Assembly (NCBI GenBank): GCA_023386235.1
Contig: JAEWKC010000006.1
Coordinates: 145,261-209,260, forward strand
DNA from: Bacteroidota bacterium
GTDB taxonomy: Bacteria > Bacteroidota > Bacteroidia > Chitinophagales > Chitinophagaceae
DNA length: 64,000 nucleotides
Reading direction: 5' to 3'
A program made the position numbers and the translations under genes. This document shows, in pieces, positions 61,767 through 64,000 of this stretch. Under the pieces are notes generated by a model, which saw nothing but the letters and a program-made list of their open reading frames with translations, was not told where the DNA came from and ran no database searches. Each line of letters opens with the position of its first letter. Position 1 is the first letter of the stretch.

Positions 61767-63248
61767 TTGAGAGTCATATCCAAATCTCGTTTTATTTCCG
61801 GAGTGCAGTGTCACAAAAAAATCTGGTTCGATTATTACCGGAAAGACTTGCGATTGCCAATTGATTCTGCACAGCAAAGAGTTTTTGACCTCGGTCATGA
61901 AATTAGCAAGATGGCGCAAAAAGTATTTCCAGGTGGTAAAGATGCTACGCCTGAAAATTTCTATAATCTCAACCCGGCTGCTATTCAGACTAGAATATGG
62001 CTTGAGGAAGGGATTGAGATCATCTACGAAGCTACATTTATTGCAGGGAATGCCACTGCCATACTGGATATCCTTCACAGAAAAGGAAATAAATTGCATG
62101 CTATTGAAGTTAAAAATTCAACCGAAGTAAAGGATTATCATCTACAGGATGCTGCCCTTCAATATTTTGTTATGAGCAAGGCAGGCTACCAGCCGGATTG
62201 TTTTTATCTGATGCATGTCAATAATAAATATGTAAAGGATGGTAAGATTACTGATGAATTTTTTATCATGCAGGACATTACAGAAACAGTAAAATCCAAG
62301 CAGCAGTGGGTTGCTGAAAACTTAGGAACTTTACTTGATATAGTGCAATTGCAACAAGAACCTGTAGTCTCGATCGGAACCCTTTGTGGAAGCCCTTTTG
62401 ATTGTGATTATCGACATCATTGCTGGAGTCATATTCCTGAGAAATCTGTTTTTGATCTAGCTCTAGGGAGAAAAAAGATATGGGATCTTTATGAAAAGAA
62501 TATTTTGAAACTGGAAGATATCCCGGAAGATTATCCTCTCTCTTGCAATCAGCTTCTACAGGTTAACGGTGTTAAAAACGGTAAAGAAGTTTTTGAAAAA
62601 GAAAATATTCAAAAATATCTCAATTCATGGGAATTTCCGCTGCATCACTTCGATTTCGAAACCATTTATCCTGCGATTCCTATACTGAATGGCACTAGTC
62701 CGTACCAGCAGATTCCATTTCAATATTCGTTGCATATTCAAAATGAGGATAGGAGTATTGTTCATAAAGAATTTCTTGCAGAGCCAATGGATTTTATAAA
62801 TGAGATCAAAGATCCTCGCAAAAAAATGATTGAGCAGATGAAGCATGATTTTGGGATTGTCGGAAGTGTTGTTACTTATAATATGTCTTTTGAAAAAAAC
62901 AGACTGACCGAGTTGGCAAAAGATTTTCCTGAAGATTCTGAATTTCTCAATGGCATCCTCTCTCGTTTAGTAGATCTGCTACCAATTTTTAAAAAGCGCT
63001 GGTATTACAAACCTGCAATGGGAAAATCTGCAAGTATAAAATCTGTATTGCCTGCTATTGTACCGCATCTTTCATATCACGATATGGAAATAAAAAACGG
63101 CGAAGCAGCGAGTGATGCATTTCTTCAAAGCATCCTGACTCCTGCTATTTATACAGCTAAACTGAGAAAAAGCCTGCTGAAATATTGTGAAATGGATACT
63201 TGGGCGATGGTGGAGATTTATAATCACTTGAACAGACGAAATGTATAA
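61767..63248 (+). CDS. DUF2779 protein: Cas4-like nuclease fused to a DEDD-type exonuclease
   Basis: 493 residues from TTG 61767; no ATG fits. The N-terminal half looks like a Cas4/RecB-type PD-(D/E)xK nuclease with an iron-sulfur cluster: Cys15 (GVQCHKKIW), Glu88, Asp101 (AILDIL), the EVK at 114-116 (AIEVKNS), Gln132 (LQYFVM), then Cys207, Cys213 and Cys219 (CGSPFDCDYRHHC). The C-terminal half resembles an RNase H-like 3'-5' exonuclease: Asp296 and Glu298 (HFDFET), the YNMSFE segment at 371-376, Asp403 (RLVDLLP) and the YxxxD at 473-477 (KYCEMD). This is the domain make-up of the DUF2779 family, whose function is not known. It stands alone, 174 bases after the IS. Confidence 0.8.
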   Translation: MRVISKSRFISGVQCHKKIWFDYYRKDLRLPIDSAQQRVFDLGHEISKMAQKVFPGGKDATPENFYNLNPAAIQTRIWLEEGIEIIYEATFIAGNATAILDILHRKGNKLHAIEVKNSTEVKDYHLQDAALQYFVMSKAGYQPDCFYLMHVNNKYVKDGKITDEFFIMQDITETVKSKQQWVAENLGTLLDIVQLQQEPVVSIGTLCGSPFDCDYRHHCWSHIPEKSVFDLALGRKKIWDLYEKNILKLEDIPEDYPLSCNQLLQVNGVKNGKEVFEKENIQKYLNSWEFPLHHFDFETIYPAIPILNGTSPYQQIPFQYSLHIQNEDRSIVHKEFLAEPMDFINEIKDPRKKMIEQMKHDFGIVGSVVTYNMSFEKNRLTELAKDFPEDSEFLNGILSRLVDLLPIFKKRWYYKPAMGKSASIKSVLPAIVPHLSYHDMEIKNGEAASDAFLQSILTPAIYTAKLRKSLLKYCEMDTWAMVEIYNHLNRRNV

Positions 63249-63496
63249 ACCCTTTTCTTTAGAGGGGAATAAAGATGTGATTTTTCCGTAATACAATTGG
63301 GAAAGTAAAAAATATATACGATCGCAGCAATCCTTCCAATGCTAAAATAATCAGCGATTGTGGTTGCGCCCTGGCTCAGTCATACTGACAATTTTTTGTA
63401 CTGCCGCTTGTTTGTGGCGGATACTCTTGTTCAAAGCCGGGATTTTGTAATTTTTAAAAACATAAGCGATCCTATTTGAAGTAACTCTTATTCAAA

Positions 63497-64000
63497 TTAA
63501 TTTTTAGCATTCAAATAATCTAAAATTATCTGCACTTCGGTTTTTACACCATTAGCGAGCGCTTTTTCATCGGGATTGAAAGCGGGGTTATGATTAGTGG
63601 GGCCTTCTCCTACACCGATAATGAAATAGCAGACAGGCGCTACTTCGCGATAGTAGGAAAAGTCTTCGCTGGCGGTCATTCTGGGTGCATCAAAAACCTT
63701 ATCTTTTCCCAGTGCCTTGATAGCGGCATTTCTTGCCAGATCAGACAGGACTTCATCATTGATGATGGCCGGATAACTATACACATAATTCAAATCGTAA
63801 GTAGCGCCGTAAGCCTTGGTGGTATTTTCAATAATGGTTTTGACGCGTTCTGCAACAAGCTTTCGGGTATCTTCACTAATGGTTCTGATGCTTGCCGCAA
63901 GTTCTGCTTTATCCGGAACTACATTAGGAGCGTCGCCTGCCTGAAATTTTCCTACGGATATTACACCCATTTCTCCCGGCTGTATGCTTCTGGATACAAC
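63497..64000 (-). CDS. M20 family metallopeptidase / amidohydrolase (partial)
   Basis: Open to the window edge; the visible 168 residues are the C-terminal part. It shows the dimerisation-domain sequence GDAPNVVPDKAELAASIRT, YSYPAIINDEVL, and the catalytic-domain end MTASEDFSYYREVAPVCYFIIGVGEGPTNHNPAFNPDE, whose last His is a metal ligand. This fits hippurate hydrolase or N-acyl-amino acid amidohydrolase types (M20D). The start and the HxD metal site lie beyond 64000. The 248 bases between it and the DUF2779 gene hold nothing I recognise. Confidence 0.9.
   Translation of the reverse strand, partial: VVSRSIQPGEMGVISVGKFQAGDAPNVVPDKAELAASIRTISEDTRKLVAERVKTIIENTTKAYGATYDLNYVYSYPAIINDEVLSDLARNAAIKALGKDKVFDAPRMTASEDFSYYREVAPVCYFIIGVGEGPTNHNPAFNPDEKALANGVKTEVQIILDYLNAKN

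Noticed and set aside
61767..63248. Annotating the DUF2779 protein as cas4
   Set aside because: It is more than twice the length of Cas4, has an extra exonuclease domain, and no CRISPR locus is present.

Overview
The window is a 64 kb chromosomal stretch from a Bacteroidota (Bacteroidetes) bacterium, most likely a Chitinophagaceae-like member. This is inferred from the gene families present (PAS-rich cytoplasmic kinases, an S46 dipeptidyl-peptidase, DUF4230, a fused DAHP synthase/chorismate mutase, a GH3-type protein). Other signs are AT-rich spacers, few obvious Shine-Dalgarno sequences, and TAnnTTTG-type -7 promoter elements. No rRNA, CRISPR array or prophage is visible. There is one tRNA (Gln, anticodon CTG), one intact IS982-type insertion sequence and one type II toxin-antitoxin pair.

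Layout. 1-7.3 kb: aromatic amino acid/shikimate cluster (end of a probable prephenate dehydrogenase gene, DEAD-box helicase, DAHP synthase-chorismate mutase, aroB, a DUF3267 membrane zinc protease, aroA, aroC). 7.4-12.1 kb: a lipoprotein, a broken GH3-family gene, a LysE exporter, a metzincin-like protease and the pyruvate dehydrogenase E1 beta gene. 12.2-19.8 kb (minus strand): four-PAS histidine kinase plus single-domain response regulator, a GlsB/YeaQ membrane protein, an S9 peptidase, a fructosamine-kinase-like protein, an outer membrane protein and a stand-alone RlmK-type rRNA methyltransferase. 19.9-35.3 kb: mixed housekeeping and envelope genes (prmA, plsY, M48 protease, fatty acid hydroxylase, Ig-like lipoprotein, recR, polyprenol-phosphate mannose synthase, DUF4230, D-Ala-D-Ala dipeptidase, RlpA, glutaminyl cyclase, CCA-adding enzyme, CNNM/CorC protein, topoisomerase IB, DUF899). 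35.4-48.5 kb: tRNA-Gln, aldehyde dehydrogenase, a frameshifted tryptophanase-type lyase, alaS, aldo/keto reductase, S46 peptidase, gpsA, hemW, an Lrp regulator and a divergent frameshifted histidine-decarboxylase-type gene. 48.6-58.4 kb: rpsA, RES/Xre toxin-antitoxin, pyrB, coaD, a lipoprotein, yidC, a bacilliredoxin, hsp20 and an orphan transketolase C-terminal half. 58.5-64 kb: an ECF sigma factor module, an IS982 element next to a gene remnant, a DUF2779 protein that appears to fuse a Cas4-like nuclease with a DEDD exonuclease, and the end of an M20 peptidase gene.

Three metabolic enzyme genes (GH3 family, tryptophanase family, histidine decarboxylase family) each carry small indels that break the frame, five events in total. 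Four can be explained by one base added to or lost from a short A or T run or its surroundings; the fifth is a 5-bp tandem duplication. They are either young pseudogenes or assembly indel errors. The least explained pieces are the DUF2779 double-nuclease protein beside the IS, the ECF sigma module whose second protein carries three PxGYFxxF repeats, a pair of 20-bp imperfect palindromes that bracket the topoisomerase IB gene, and a short ORF ending one codon before pyrB.
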